From Alphaproteobacteria bacterium (GTDB taxonomy: Bacteria > Pseudomonadota > Alphaproteobacteria > Micavibrionales > Micavibrionaceae), in the NCBI GenBank assembly GCA_021775965.1, contig JAJFGV010000056.1, positions 1 to 64,000 on the forward strand: a stretch of 64,000 nucleotides of DNA, written 5' to 3'. The position numbers and the translations under genes were made by a program. The notes below the pieces were generated by a model. The model saw nothing but the letters and a program-made list of their open reading frames with translations, was not told where the DNA came from and searched no databases. Positions within the stretch are counted from its first letter, which is position 1. Each line of letters opens with the position of its first letter. Positions 1 through 8,924 of the stretch are shown here, in pieces.

Positions 1-1
1 C

Positions 2-688
2 GCCTATGGCAATCTGGCGGAAGCGGCGCATCAGGTTTATGAACCGCAAATGGATATCGTACCATCGGCCAGGGCCGAAGAAATTCCCGAAACTCAAACT
101 GAGAATTACCCACTCGGTTCAGCGCGAGCGCAGATTCATGAAAACTATATTGTGGCACAGACGGAAGACGGACTGGTTATTGTCGATCAGCACGCCGCAC
201 ATGAAAGATTGGTATACGAACGGTTCAAGGCGCAGATAGCCGAAAGCGGCATCGAAAAACAAGGACTTTTGACTCCAGAAATTGTTGAGATGGACGAAGG
301 GCAAACGGCAAATCTTCTTGAATATAAAGAACAGCTGTCTAAATTTGGTCTCGAGATTGAACCGTTTGGGGCCGGGGCTATTGCCGTTCAGGCCATTCCG
401 GCATTGCTAAGCGGAAAAGCTGATGTGCAAAGGCTTATCCGCGATCTGGCGGATGAAATTCTTGATCATGGAGATACACAAAAGCTGGAAGAGCGTCTCA
501 ATGAAATTCTTTCGACCATGGCCTGTCACGGATCGGTGCGCTCGGGGCGGCGGATGAACGCCGATGAAATGAACGCGTTGCTTCGTCAGATGGAACAGAC
601 ACCGCTTTCAGGTCAGTGTAACCATGGACGACCGACTTATATTGAATTATCCTTAACTGATATTGAAAAACTGTTCGGCAGAAGATGA
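2..688 (+). CDS. mutL: DNA mismatch repair protein MutL, C-terminal part (5' truncated by window edge)
   Basis: The reading frame is open from the first bases, so only the last 228 residues of a longer protein are present. This is the dimerisation/endonuclease domain of MutL, which nicks the daughter strand during mismatch repair. The metal-binding endonuclease motif [12 protein letters not shown] is intact, matching the DQHA-X2-E-X4-E signature of nicking MutL proteins, which the E. coli protein lacks. The companion C-terminal motifs ACHGSVRSG and CNHGRPT are also present. It should therefore work in a MutH-independent pathway, as is usual outside gammaproteobacteria. The stop overlaps the next start by 4 nt (ATGA), so the two genes are probably cotranslated. 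Identification is secure; the N-terminal ATPase lies outside the window. Confidence 0.96.
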   Translation, partial: AYGNLAEAAHQVYEPQMDIVPSARAEEIPETQTENYPLGSARAQIHENYIVAQTEDGLVIVDQHAAHERLVYERFKAQIAESGIEKQGLLTPEIVEMDEGQTANLLEYKEQLSKFGLEIEPFGAGAIAVQAIPALLSGKADVQRLIRDLADEILDHGDTQKLEERLNEILSTMACHGSVRSGRRMNADEMNALLRQMEQTPLSGQCNHGRPTYIELSLTDIEKLFGRR

Positions 689-1224
689 CGCAAGAAAGCA
701 GCGAGCAGAAAAAAGTAATTCAACTTTATAGTGCCTTTGGAGCTTCACTGGTTTTGATGCTGGTGCCTTCCACTATAGTAGCGCTGGTGGCTTCCATACT
801 TTTTCTTGGGGTTTTAATTACCGCTTACGCAATGCGCAAGAGTTGTGAAAATGGCAGTTTGTGTGAAAGCCATACGACTTTTATTATTCGCACGATCTGG
901 ATCAGCGGTTTGTTTTCTGTTCTAACCATGACCGTTGCCAGTGCCTATATGTTGCCCAATATTGACAACACGCCGCTGGAGCCTTGCGCACAAGGATTGA
1001 TGTCCGGCGCCGCAAACCTGGCTGCAAACGAAGACATGATAGGCCTTATGAATGTTATTCGCCCCTGTATGGACGAATTTATGAGCGTTAATGGCCAGGT
1101 GTTCATGATCGCCATGGCGATCAGCGCCGTTCCAGTCTTGCTCTATTTTATCATTCGGTTTTCGCGCGGTCTGTCGCGCGCTATCAGTGGCTACCGCGTT
1201 GCTGATCCGAAAAGCTGGCTTTAG
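685..1224 (+). CDS. Conserved multi-spanning membrane protein of unknown function
   Basis: This is a 179-residue protein with about four hydrophobic segments (roughly residues 14-34, 36-50, 68-92 and 138-160) and a basic, Arg-rich loop near the C-terminus before a final PKSWL. I do not recognise a named family with certainty; the layout resembles small inner-membrane proteins of the DUF4870 kind. Two Cys residues in the first loop and two in the loop before the last helix could pair on the outer face, but that is inference. The start overlaps the mutL stop by 4 nt, so it is translationally coupled to a repair gene, although nothing in the sequence links it to repair. It converges on the ABC transporter gene. 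Confidence 0.8.
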   Translation: MTQESSEQKKVIQLYSAFGASLVLMLVPSTIVALVASILFLGVLITAYAMRKSCENGSLCESHTTFIIRTIWISGLFSVLTMTVASAYMLPNIDNTPLEPCAQGLMSGAANLAANEDMIGLMNVIRPCMDEFMSVNGQVFMIAMAISAVPVLLYFIIRFSRGLSRAISGYRVADPKSWL

Positions 1225-1270
1225 GAGAAGCCCCAGAAAACTATAAGAAAATTACTCCGCGACTTCTCCT
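1223..1270. terminator. Weak inverted repeat between convergent genes
   Basis: AGGAGAAG (1223-1230) and CTTCTCCT (1263-1270) form an 8-bp perfect inverted repeat across the gap between two convergent stops. The loop is long (32 nt) and there is no T-tract, so it may act as a weak bidirectional terminator or be chance. Confidence 0.25.
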
Positions 1271-3063
1271 TCGATTTCACCCATAAGATCAAGCGCCTGC
1301 ATCTCATAAAGCCGACCGTAATGAGAATTCTCGCGCGCGATAAGTTCCTCATGGCGGCCTTGCTCTATAATCCGACCTTGGTCAAACACCAAAATTCGGT
1401 CGGCATTCTGGATCGTTGACAAACGGTGCGCCACGGTAATGGTGGTACGACCCTCCATCAAATGCTCCAGCGCCTTCTGGATATAATGCTCCGACACTGA
1501 ATCCAGGCTCGATGTTGCCTCGTCCAGCACCAATATTTTGGTATTGGACAAGATGGCACGGGCAATCGCCACGCGTTGACGCTCTCCACCGGACAGCTTT
1601 ATACCACGCTCACCAACCAGCGTATCGTAACCCTGTGGCAAATTTTTGATAAAATCATGCGCATAAGCCTGCTCGGCCGCGGCGATAATCTCATCCTTGC
1701 TGGCCTTGGGTCGACCATAGGCAATATTAGCCGCGAGTGAACGGTGGAACAGGATCGGCTCCTGCGGCACCAAAGCGATATTGGCCCGCAAGCTTTCCTG
1801 CGTCACATCAACGACATTTTGGCCGTCAATACGCACAGCGCCATCATCAACGTCATAAAGACGCTGCACAAGCTTCACAAAGCTGGTCTTACCCGAGCCG
1901 GAATAACCAACCAGCGCGACTTTTTCACCCGGCTTGATGACAATAGAAAAGTTATCAAATAAAGGTTTGGTTTGACCCTTATAGGTAAAGCGCACTTTAT
2001 CAAAGGCAATTTCACCTTTTGTGATCTCAATTGATTTTGCACCGGGCTTATTGCGCAGATCATCACTGTAGAGCCAAAAAGAAATAACATCTTCCATTTC
2101 ACTGACAGAGCGCTGCAGATTGGCAATATGCATGCCAATTTCGCGCAAATAACCCCCAACGATAAAGAAACTAGTCAGTGACAAAGCAATGTCACCGGGC
2201 GTCGCACGATTTTGAGTCCACAACCATATGGTCACAGCCATCATGCCGCCCAGCATCGTCATGCGCAGCATACCGCGTATAAGGTTTCCTATTTCACCGG
2301 TGAGCCATGCTTTTTGGCTGCGCAATTTCCATCGTTTGGCAACGCGGCCAAATAAATGTTCTTCGCGCGCTTCCGCGCCAAAAGCCTTCACGGTGGCATT
2401 GCCGGTAATAATATCAGCCAGAATCGCACCAACCTGCGTGTCGGCTTTGGCGGCGTGCTTAAATTTCGGCGCCAGAATAACCAGCGACATCCAGATACTG
2501 ACACTGCAATATATGGCGATCATAATGGCCACGAACAAGCCAACCAAAGGCAAAGTAACAGCCAACATAACCGTCATACCGATCATAATAATGAAGGCAG
2601 GAATCAAGCCCATGAACAGCGTATCGCCGTAAACATCGAAGGCCCACATACCGCGTGTGATTTTGCGCACCGTACCACCGGCAAAGGCATTGGCGTGCCA
2701 GTCCGCACTAAAACGCTGCACTTTGTTCATGGCATCAGTCAAAAGCTCGTGCAGACATTGCACGGCAAACCATGCCCAGATGGAAATGGAAACGTAGCGC
2801 AGGATGTTAAAAACCACGCCCAGGGCTACGAATACACCAAGATAGAACAGCACCTTAGGCAGCGCCTCAGCATCCTCGGGGCTGTAAGTTACCAGCGCAT
2901 CAACGATTCTTCCAGTATAAACAGGCACAAAAGTATCAATGATCGTTGCCAAAACCAGCAAACCAATCATCAGCGCACCTGCCAGAGGTCTTTTGCTCCA
3001 GTAGTGCCAGGAGAAATTCCAAACGTCTTTTCTATCAACTTTCTTAAACATTTTCTTATCCAT
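1252..3063 (-). CDS. ABC transporter, fused permease/ATP-binding exporter (MsbA-like type)
   Basis: This 603-residue half-transporter has an N-terminal six-helix exporter domain (roughly residues 25-310) and a C-terminal nucleotide-binding domain (about 345-585). The ATPase carries Walker A (GYSGSGKTS), the signature LSGGERQRVAIARA, Walker B and D-loop (ILVLDEATSSLD) and the H-loop (TVAHRLST). Such proteins work as homodimers in the inner membrane and export lipids, peptides or drugs; the substrate cannot be read from the sequence. An upstream in-frame TTG at 3078 is possible. I prefer the ATG at 3063, and an ATG at 3051 preceded by GGATAAG is another candidate. It stands alone downstream of a terminator, so it probably has its own promoter. 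Confidence 0.92.
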   Translation of the reverse strand: MDKKMFKKVDRKDVWNFSWHYWSKRPLAGALMIGLLVLATIIDTFVPVYTGRIVDALVTYSPEDAEALPKVLFYLGVFVALGVVFNILRYVSISIWAWFAVQCLHELLTDAMNKVQRFSADWHANAFAGGTVRKITRGMWAFDVYGDTLFMGLIPAFIIMIGMTVMLAVTLPLVGLFVAIMIAIYCSVSIWMSLVILAPKFKHAAKADTQVGAILADIITGNATVKAFGAEAREEHLFGRVAKRWKLRSQKAWLTGEIGNLIRGMLRMTMLGGMMAVTIWLWTQNRATPGDIALSLTSFFIVGGYLREIGMHIANLQRSVSEMEDVISFWLYSDDLRNKPGAKSIEITKGEIAFDKVRFTYKGQTKPLFDNFSIVIKPGEKVALVGYSGSGKTSFVKLVQRLYDVDDGAVRIDGQNVVDVTQESLRANIALVPQEPILFHRSLAANIAYGRPKASKDEIIAAAEQAYAHDFIKNLPQGYDTLVGERGIKLSGGERQRVAIARAILSNTKILVLDEATSSLDSVSEHYIQKALEHLMEGRTTITVAHRLSTIQNADRILVFDQGRIIEQGRHEELIARENSHYGRLYEMQALDLMGEIEGEVAE

Positions 3064-3152
3064 ACATAACAAGTACAAACCAAACCCGGAGGCCGGACTT
3101 GAAATGTTTAAACGGATGAAATGGTAGAAAGTTATCCTGTTTGGAACATTAA

Positions 3153-3182
3153 AAAGCCCGGTTTCATTGAATTTCCGGGCTT
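3153..3182 (-). terminator. Rho-independent terminator
   Basis: Read on the minus strand, AAGCCCGG and CCGGGCTT form an 8-bp stem with a 13-nt loop, followed directly by a run of five Ts. It lies 14 nt beyond the stop of a 30-codon ORF and about 210 nt beyond the ATP12 gene, so it ends transcription before the ABC transporter gene. Confidence 0.85.
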
Positions 3183-3195
3183 ATAAAGGTTCAAA

Positions 3196-3288
3196 TCAAT
3201 GATGAACGAATCCCGGAAATAGCAAGTGTTTGCCGAGTGCCCTGGACACCCAGCCTCCTGCAATTATTGGTGTAATAAAATACGCCAT
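3196..3288 (-). CDS. Putative 30-residue small protein
   Basis: This short ORF lies in the 315-bp gap between the ATP12 and ABC transporter genes. It starts with MAYFITPIIAGGWV, an N-terminal hydrophobic patch, and ends in GFVHH before a TGA. A GGAA Shine-Dalgarno-like sequence lies about 8 nt before the ATG, and a strong terminator follows the stop by 14 nt, so the mRNA is cut just after it. The protein is too short to assign; it could be a small membrane-associated protein or a spurious ORF inside a 3' UTR. Conservation of the peptide between relatives would be needed to be sure. Confidence 0.4.
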   Translation of the reverse strand: MAYFITPIIAGGWVSRALGKHLLFPGFVHH

Positions 3289-3393
3289 TGTTATTTCCAC
3301 ATCATTGTTAAATCAACACGGCGCTCATGCACCGATGGCCCAATATCTCACAAAGGATATTTTTTTGCCAGAAAAATTTTTAGACAGGTGTGT

Positions 3394-4101
3394 TTATTTT
3401 AAAAATTCAAGAAATTTTGCGGCCGCCGCCAGGTCTGTTTTCATCGCAATCTGCTTTTTTTCTTCCATCGGATCAGGCCCATGAAGATCTTCGTTATAGA
3501 TTGCAGCTTTATGTTTCTCTTCGACATGCGCAGCATCAAAAACCTGCTCAGACGTTACAGCCCCTTCAACAAAAGCCAGCGCCAGAACCAAAGAGCCACT
3601 GAGAGACGTCACCAATTGTAATACCGTAAAATCATCATCTGTTTTGGACTGAATATCATCCAGAACGGCTTTGCGAGCGTCTTCTTTCTGTTCAAGGGCC
3701 GCCAGGTCCGTTGTTGTTTCAAGCGCCGCGCCAAATTTCTTTTCAAACCAACCCAGCCACGGATCCCAGCTTTCCTGCTGCATCTGCGCCAGTTCCGGCG
3801 GCTCTGCCGTACGATAGCACAATAAATCTGTATCAAGATATTTTATGACCGCTTCGCTCATCGCCTGACGTTCTTTGGAAATACGGTCTATTTTGGTGGT
3901 CAAAATTTGCGTAAGCGGCATAGAATCAGGAACGATAATTTCTTCCTGCGCCGCCCATTCTTTGACAATTTCATCGGCCAGGTTTTCAGTCGGTGACAAT
4001 AATAAAGTTCCGGAAGGAGTTTTTACTGGCTTGCCATCGAGACAAGCACCAAAGCCACCCAGTTCTTTTTTTGTGGAAACAAGCTTGTAAAATCGTTTCA
4101 C
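3394..4101 (-). CDS. ATP12-family F1-ATPase assembly chaperone
   Basis: This 235-residue protein matches the ATP12 family, which binds the F1 alpha subunit during assembly of ATP synthase in mitochondria and is widespread in alphaproteobacteria. Visible hallmarks are the start KRFYKLVS, the loop LDGKPVKTPSG, a middle segment around the P-LTQILTTKID helix, the YLDTDLLCYR motif and a W-DPWLGWFE stretch. I chose the GTG at 4101 because it gives the family's usual KRF-Y/W-K beginning and overlaps the previous stop as GTGA; an ATG at 4119 would add six residues. It is cotranscribed with the AsmA-like gene upstream. Confidence 0.88.
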   Translation of the reverse strand: MKRFYKLVSTKKELGGFGACLDGKPVKTPSGTLLLSPTENLADEIVKEWAAQEEIIVPDSMPLTQILTTKIDRISKERQAMSEAVIKYLDTDLLCYRTAEPPELAQMQQESWDPWLGWFEKKFGAALETTTDLAALEQKEDARKAVLDDIQSKTDDDFTVLQLVTSLSGSLVLALAFVEGAVTSEQVFDAAHVEEKHKAAIYNEDLHGPDPMEEKKQIAMKTDLAAAAKFLEFLK

Positions 4102-5180
4102 GGCGCAGTGCTGCCGCATGGGTATTGGGCCATTTGCTGCACTGAAGGAATTTGCACCGCCTTGGGTAATTGCGCCATGATTTCATCAACATTTTCTGAC
4201 ATCAGGTGAATACACCCGTTTTCCGTGGTCAATTCAATATCCAGATCAAATTTCCTGTTGTCCTCTTTTTCCGAAGGGTTATAAGCAAAAATGTCTCTAA
4301 ATTTTTGATACGCAGCCACGGCACCTTTCTCTCCGTTTACATCCTCCAGGCTCGGTATAGATGCTTGCACAGCCCCGGTGATCCGGCGCTTTCCTTCAAC
4401 GCGCCTAATCACCAAATCGGGCTGAATTTTTCCTGAAACGCCAAAGCCAACATCTCCGCCAATCCGAAGCTTATCTTTCCCCTCCTTTGTAAAATCCAGA
4501 TTTCCTCTCATAACATCATCAGGAATACCGATTGCCAAATCCTGCAGAAGAGCACGTCCCCGTCTATCAGCCAAAACACCTTGCACATTCATATCTCCGA
4601 CAGAAAGTTTAAACGGACGATTGGGACCAAACTTATAAGCCTTGCCAACAATCTCCATTTCCACCTCAAACGATATAGCATGCTCCCCAAGCTTTCCTCG
4701 CCCCTGAAGCAGAGCTTTTTCAGAGTCTTCTGCACCGACAATACCGACATTGTCGATGAAAACAGCCTGCGCATTCAGAGCGCCAGGCTGCGCATGTAGC
4801 TCATCTATATCAAGTGATTTCAATTCACCAGCACTAAACGCAACAGAACGAAATCCTATAGATCCGTGTAACCTGCCCATAGTAACCACTGGCCCATTAT
4901 CCTTATCACGCTCAAGCATCTGAACATTCTCTATATCAACGCTTATGCTGGGGAAGAAGGTCATCTTGTTAAGCGTGCCAACTTTAACCTCATAGCCGGT
5001 TGCTCCTGCTATATACTCTTCAATTGCACCTTTGAGGGTATCGCTATTGCCGCCCATATTGGCCATGACGGTGAAAATAACCAGAAGGAAGGCTGCCAGA
5101 AAAAACGTGACCTTAGCAAGGGTCATAAACCAATTTCGCTTTTCTTTCGGGGGCTCTTCCTGTTTTTTTTCGTCGGTCAT
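4098..5180 (-). CDS. AsmA-family envelope protein
   Basis: The 360-residue protein has a Lys/Pro-rich cytoplasmic N-terminus, one transmembrane helix (about residues 19-40), then a long beta-rich periplasmic region. The start of that region, including GTLNKMTFFPSISVDIENVQ, resembles the AsmA N-terminal repeat. AsmA-like proteins are bridge-like factors thought to move phospholipid between inner and outer membranes. This one is short for the family and lacks an obvious second AsmA_2 domain. The ATG at 5180 is used; the longer frame to 5225 relies on a TTG and has no ribosome-binding site. It lies between rluC and the ATP12 gene in what looks like one transcript. Confidence 0.7.
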   Translation of the reverse strand: MTDEKKQEEPPKEKRNWFMTLAKVTFFLAAFLLVIFTVMANMGGNSDTLKGAIEEYIAGATGYEVKVGTLNKMTFFPSISVDIENVQMLERDKDNGPVVTMGRLHGSIGFRSVAFSAGELKSLDIDELHAQPGALNAQAVFIDNVGIVGAEDSEKALLQGRGKLGEHAISFEVEMEIVGKAYKFGPNRPFKLSVGDMNVQGVLADRRGRALLQDLAIGIPDDVMRGNLDFTKEGKDKLRIGGDVGFGVSGKIQPDLVIRRVEGKRRITGAVQASIPSLEDVNGEKGAVAAYQKFRDIFAYNPSEKEDNRKFDLDIELTTENGCIHLMSENVDEIMAQLPKAVQIPSVQQMAQYPCGSTAP

Positions 5181-5225
5181 TATATTGATTATAAAGAGGA
5201 ACGGGCGGCAATCAAGCCCCGACAA

Positions 5226-6236
5226 TCAAACAGCAGTGTCTGGAAAGGGGTCTTCTTTGTGTGAGCTTTCAAAGCCCAGGGATTTCCAGCTTTTCTTAAG
5301 CTCAGGCGGCAAAGGCGCCCGAATATCCAGCTTTCCCTTCCCCAACGGATGCGGACAGATGACGCGGGCCGCATGAAGATGCACACGTTTTTCCGTCTTG
5401 AGGCCCTCCACAAGCGCATCCTGCCCGCCATATTTGCCATCGCCCAATATGGGACATTCAAGCACCAATGCTGCATGAGCACGAATTTGATGCGTACGCC
5501 CTGTGCGCGGCCAAAACGCCACGAAAGCAGCCCTTTTCATAGCATGCTCCAATACCCTGTATTCGGTGATGGCCATCTTGCCTTCTTTTTCATCAATGCA
5601 CATTTTCTCTTTGCCCGCACCACCGGCTTTGGCCAAAGGTGCTTTAATTTCTCCTTCACGTACTTCTGGCACGCCAGCCGTCAACGCAAAATATATTTTC
5701 TTGATCTCGCGGCTTTTGAAAATGCGTCCCAGTTCTTTGGCCGCTTGGGCACTGCGGGCGAGCAGAAGCACACCACTTGTATCCTTGTCCAGCCGGTGCA
5801 CAAGGCGCGGGCGCACGCCTTTTTTGTTTGTAAGCCCATCGAGAAGCCCATCGACATGGCGCTTTATATTGGTGCCACCCTGTGTCGCCAGCCCCGGGGG
5901 TTTGTTAAGCGCAATGACATCAGCATCCTCAAAGATCACCAGAGATTTTATGTAGTCAATATCCTCGGCAGAGAGTTTGGGGGTTTCTTTGGGTTTATCT
6001 TTTCTGGCCTCCTGCTTGTGTCCTGTGCCCTCCGCAACCGGCGGAATGCGTATGCTCTGGCCTACAACAAGGCGGGTGTCCGGCTTGGCTTTTTTGTCGT
6101 CCACCCGAATTGCACCTTTGCGCACCAGTTTTTGCGCGAGCACATAAGGAATTTCCGGCACATGTTTTTTGAGCCAGCGGTCAAGACGTTGGCCATCATC
6201 ATCTTCGGATACTGTGAGGTGACGCAGATCGCTCAT
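5226..6236 (-). CDS. RluC/RluD-family 23S rRNA pseudouridine synthase
   Basis: This is a 336-residue enzyme with an S4 RNA-binding domain (about residues 15-75; RLDRWLKKHVPEIP) joined to a PseudoU_synth_2 catalytic domain (about 105-285). The catalytic Asp sits in HRLDKDTSGVLLLARS, and the conserved RTGRTHQIRAH segment follows. Family members convert uridines of 23S rRNA to pseudouridine. Length and the two-domain order fit RluC best, but substrate sites cannot be told apart by eye. The ATG at 6236 overlaps the crcB stop (ATGA), so it is coupled to crcB; the longer frame upstream lies inside crcB and is not used. Confidence 0.92.
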   Translation of the reverse strand: MSDLRHLTVSEDDDGQRLDRWLKKHVPEIPYVLAQKLVRKGAIRVDDKKAKPDTRLVVGQSIRIPPVAEGTGHKQEARKDKPKETPKLSAEDIDYIKSLVIFEDADVIALNKPPGLATQGGTNIKRHVDGLLDGLTNKKGVRPRLVHRLDKDTSGVLLLARSAQAAKELGRIFKSREIKKIYFALTAGVPEVREGEIKAPLAKAGGAGKEKMCIDEKEGKMAITEYRVLEHAMKRAAFVAFWPRTGRTHQIRAHAALVLECPILGDGKYGGQDALVEGLKTEKRVHLHAARVICPHPLGKGKLDIRAPLPPELKKSWKSLGFESSHKEDPFPDTAV

Positions 6237-6616
6237 GAAACAAAACTGCGTACAATGAATAAGGCCGCGAACAAAGCCGCGACAGACAGAACCACCGAAG
6301 CCATCACATAACCACCAGTCGCCAGCAAAGCACCGCGCTCCCACAAAACTGACACATCAAGTGAGAATGATGAAAAGGTGGTAAAGGCCCCGAGAATGCC
6401 GGTCACCAGAAACAGCTTCATTTCCTGTGGCGGTTGCCAGAGATGGGCAAAGACAGCAATCAGCAAGCCCATAACAAACGACCCCACGACATTGACGGTA
6501 AGCGTAGCCCAGGGGGAATCTGCCCCCCATAAATGCGTAGAAGCCACATTGACCCCATGGCGTAAAGTTGCCCCAATGGCTCCACCTGCCGCTACTGCAC
6601 CTATTGTACTAATCAT
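6233..6616 (-). CDS. crcB: Fluoride channel CrcB/FluC
   Basis: The 127-residue, four-helix protein carries the FluC family signatures GGAIGATLRH near the N-terminus, the TLTVNVVGSFVMG pore segment with the key Asn, and GILGAFTTFSSFS with the fluoride-track Phe/Thr/Ser residues. It forms dual-topology dimers that let fluoride leave the cytoplasm. There are only 45 bp between it and the divergent transporter gene, so a fluoride riboswitch, which often precedes crcB, does not fit here. It is followed by the rluC-like gene with a 4-nt overlap. Confidence 0.95.
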   Translation of the reverse strand: MISTIGAVAAGGAIGATLRHGVNVASTHLWGADSPWATLTVNVVGSFVMGLLIAVFAHLWQPPQEMKLFLVTGILGAFTTFSSFSLDVSVLWERGALLATGGYVMASVVLSVAALFAALFIVRSFVS

Positions 6617-6640
6617 CGTTTCCTCTTACTCTCTGCTCTT

Positions 6641-6646
6641 TATAAT
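6641..6646 (+). promoter_or_regulatory. Candidate -10 element for the EamA transporter gene
   Basis: A perfect TATAAT lies 15 nt before the ATG at 6662 in a 45-bp divergent gap. No good -35 lies 16-18 bp upstream, so it is only a candidate. Confidence 0.3.
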
Positions 6647-6661
6647 ACCAAAGCGAAGCAT

Positions 6662-7531
6662 ATGTTCACACATCTTAGCAGTACTTATAAGGCAATCATA
6701 CTGGCTATCATAGGTTTTGGAGCCTTTTCTCTTGGCGATGCCGCCACAAAAATTCTAACCGGGCATTACTCTGTTTATGAAATTATCGGAATTAAAGCTG
6801 CCTTTACCATGGCAATTATTATTTGTTTTTCGACGCGTCTGGGTGGCCTACAAAAGACACTAAAATCTAACAAACGTAAAATTCATATTATGAGAGGGCT
6901 GACCAATACTGCCCTGGGGGTTACCGCCATCTACAGCTTTGCAATGCTACCGCTAGCGCAGGCCTATACATTGTTCTTTGCCGCGCCTTTTATTACAACA
7001 CTAATTGCTATACCTGTATTTAAAGAACGTGTCGATTGGCACGGGTGGATTGCTATTGCTATTGGTTTTGTCGGCGTACTGGTTGTTTTACGTCCCGGAT
7101 TTACGGATTTTAACCCCTGGCTTTTGATGGCACTACTATCCGCATTTTTTATTGCCCTACTTTTTCTTTTTGCTAAAACCTTGGACGACAACGAAACACT
7201 TCTGTCCTTGCCATTTTTTCCTGTGGCTTCTGATATGATCCTGCTTTTACCTTTTGTATGGCCAGCGATCATAGTACTAGATCCAGCGCATATTCCTGTT
7301 TTCGCCTTCGCCTCCCTCATGATCGTTATCGGATATATAGGAGTTTCCCTGGCTTTCCGGATGGCCAAATCCTCTGTCGCCGGACCGTTTCATTACACAC
7401 AGATGATCTGGGCGATTATTCTGGGCTATTTTCTTTTTAACGAGCTACCCGACATTTGGACGCTTGTAGGGGCGACGATCATCATCGGCAGCGGCATTTA
7501 TCTAATTGAAAAAGAACGTAGCGGATTTTAG
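6662..7531 (+). CDS. DMT-superfamily EamA-type transporter
   Basis: This is a 289-residue inner-membrane protein made of about ten hydrophobic helices, formed by two EamA repeats (about residues 5-140 and 150-285). Typical repeat features are the first-helix GFGAFSLGDAATK segment and the helix-ending PLAQAYTLFFAAPF and SSVAGPFHYTQMIWA motifs in each half. Such carriers export or import small metabolites such as amino acids, nucleotides or S-adenosylmethionine; the substrate cannot be told here. It is transcribed alone from a gap shared with crcB, and its stop overlaps the convergent rarA stop by 4 nt. Confidence 0.9.
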   Translation: MFTHLSSTYKAIILAIIGFGAFSLGDAATKILTGHYSVYEIIGIKAAFTMAIIICFSTRLGGLQKTLKSNKRKIHIMRGLTNTALGVTAIYSFAMLPLAQAYTLFFAAPFITTLIAIPVFKERVDWHGWIAIAIGFVGVLVVLRPGFTDFNPWLLMALLSAFFIALLFLFAKTLDDNETLLSLPFFPVASDMILLLPFVWPAIIVLDPAHIPVFAFASLMIVIGYIGVSLAFRMAKSSVAGPFHYTQMIWAIILGYFLFNELPDIWTLVGATIIIGSGIYLIEKERSGF

Positions 7532-8823
7532 TTTTTTTCTTTTCTGATCTTTGACCAGTAATTCAGACGTTTTTTAATTTCACGTTCAAAACCGCGCTCA
7601 ACAGGTTTATAAAATTCCTGCCGTCCCATGTCCTCGGGGAAATAACTCTGCCCGGAAAAGCCACCTGGCGAGTCATGATCATATTCATACCCCAAACCAT
7701 AGCCTTCGCTTTTCATTAACTTTGTTGGCGCGTTCATCGCATGTCTAGGCGGCATCAGCGAGCCGGTTTCCTGCGCAGCGCGCTTTGCTGCCTTCAGGGC
7801 CATATAGCTGGCATTGGATTTGGGCGCGCAGGCCAGATAGATGCAAGCCTGCGCCATCGCCAGCTCGCCCTCGGGCAACCCAAGACGCTCATACGCATCC
7901 CACGCCGCAATCACGAGCGGAAGCGCCTGTGGGTCGGCATTGGAAATATCTTCCGAGGCTACGCAGGTCATCCGGCGCAGGATATAGGCAGGGTCTTCGC
8001 CGCCCGCCAGCATCCGCGCCATCCAGTACAAAGCGCCATCAGCGTCACTGGCCCGCAGGGATTTGTGAAAGGCGCTAATGAGGTTAAAATGCGCTTCATC
8101 GCCTTTATCGTAGAGTGGCGCACGGCGCTGTATGAGTTTTAACAGTCCTTCGGTATCCAGTGGCTCACCCTGCTCCAGAACCTGCTCAGCCATCGACAGA
8201 ACATAACGCCCATCACCATCGGCCATGGCTTTCATCGTGCTGCGCGCCTGCTCGTCGAGGGGAAGTTTATGGCCTGATTCTTTTTCAGCACGGGTCAATA
8301 ATTTCTCCAACGCATCATCATCGAGACGTTTCAGAACAAAAACCTGTCCACGTGAGAGCAACGCCGCATTCAACTCGAACGATGGGTTTTCTGTGGTCGC
8401 GCCAATGAGTGTAATCGTGCCATCTTCCATGACCGGTAAAAACGCATCCTGCTGTGATTTATTAAAGCGGTGAATCTCATCAACGAACAAGAGCGTGCCC
8501 CGCCCTTTTTGCCGGCGGATTTTGGCCCCTTCAAAAACCTTGCGTAAATCCTGCACACCGGAAAAAATCGCCGAGAGCTGTTCAAAATGAAGATCGGTGT
8601 GGCGGCTTAATATTCGCGCCAGCGTCGTTTTACCACAGCCCGGCGGGCCCCAGAGAATCAGGGAGGACAAATGCCCACCATCGACCATCTTACGCAAAGG
8701 GCCGTCCTTACCCACAATATGGTCCTGTCCGACCACTTCATCGAGGGTTTGCGGGCGCAGACGATCCGGCAGTGGCCGTAGCGCATCTTCCGGTATATCC
8801 TCTACTGCAAATAAATCAGCCAT
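7528..8823 (-). CDS. rarA: Replication-associated recombination protein RarA (MgsA) AAA+ ATPase
   Basis: The 431-residue AAA+ protein is related to clamp loaders and acts at stalled replication forks. Walker A is GPPGCGKTTLA, Walker B is LLFVDEIHRFNKSQQDAFL with the RarA-specific HRFNKSQQD loop, and sensor 1 is GATTENPSFELN. The C-terminal MgsA/tetramerisation region (about residues 260-425) includes SLRASDADGALYWMARML and the DPQA segment. A Shine-Dalgarno AGGGGC lies 6 nt before the ATG. Full length for the family. Confidence 0.96.
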   Translation of the reverse strand: MADLFAVEDIPEDALRPLPDRLRPQTLDEVVGQDHIVGKDGPLRKMVDGGHLSSLILWGPPGCGKTTLARILSRHTDLHFEQLSAIFSGVQDLRKVFEGAKIRRQKGRGTLLFVDEIHRFNKSQQDAFLPVMEDGTITLIGATTENPSFELNAALLSRGQVFVLKRLDDDALEKLLTRAEKESGHKLPLDEQARSTMKAMADGDGRYVLSMAEQVLEQGEPLDTEGLLKLIQRRAPLYDKGDEAHFNLISAFHKSLRASDADGALYWMARMLAGGEDPAYILRRMTCVASEDISNADPQALPLVIAAWDAYERLGLPEGELAMAQACIYLACAPKSNASYMALKAAKRAAQETGSLMPPRHAMNAPTKLMKSEGYGLGYEYDHDSPGGFSGQSYFPEDMGRQEFYKPVERGFEREIKKRLNYWSKIRKEKN

Positions 8824-8924
8824 GTTTTGCCCCTGATAACCCTTGACCTTGACTTCCCGAGCATGAAATATACCTAAACTATTAGCACTTTATTATATCT
8901 TGGGCGAACATTTAAAGAACAATT

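Noticed and set aside
2356-3069. 237-codon plus-strand ORF inside the ABC transporter gene
   Set aside because: Lies wholly antisense to a clear ABC exporter, has His/Gln-rich low-complexity content and no ribosome-binding site.
3186-3200. Possible tRNA T-loop (GGTTCAAATC)
   Set aside because: No flanking stems or D/anticodon arms can be folded; it is the end of the small ORF region.
5349-6311. 320-codon plus-strand ORF opposite the rluC-like gene
   Set aside because: Antisense to a well-supported pseudouridine synthase; no family motif, so a codon-bias shadow.
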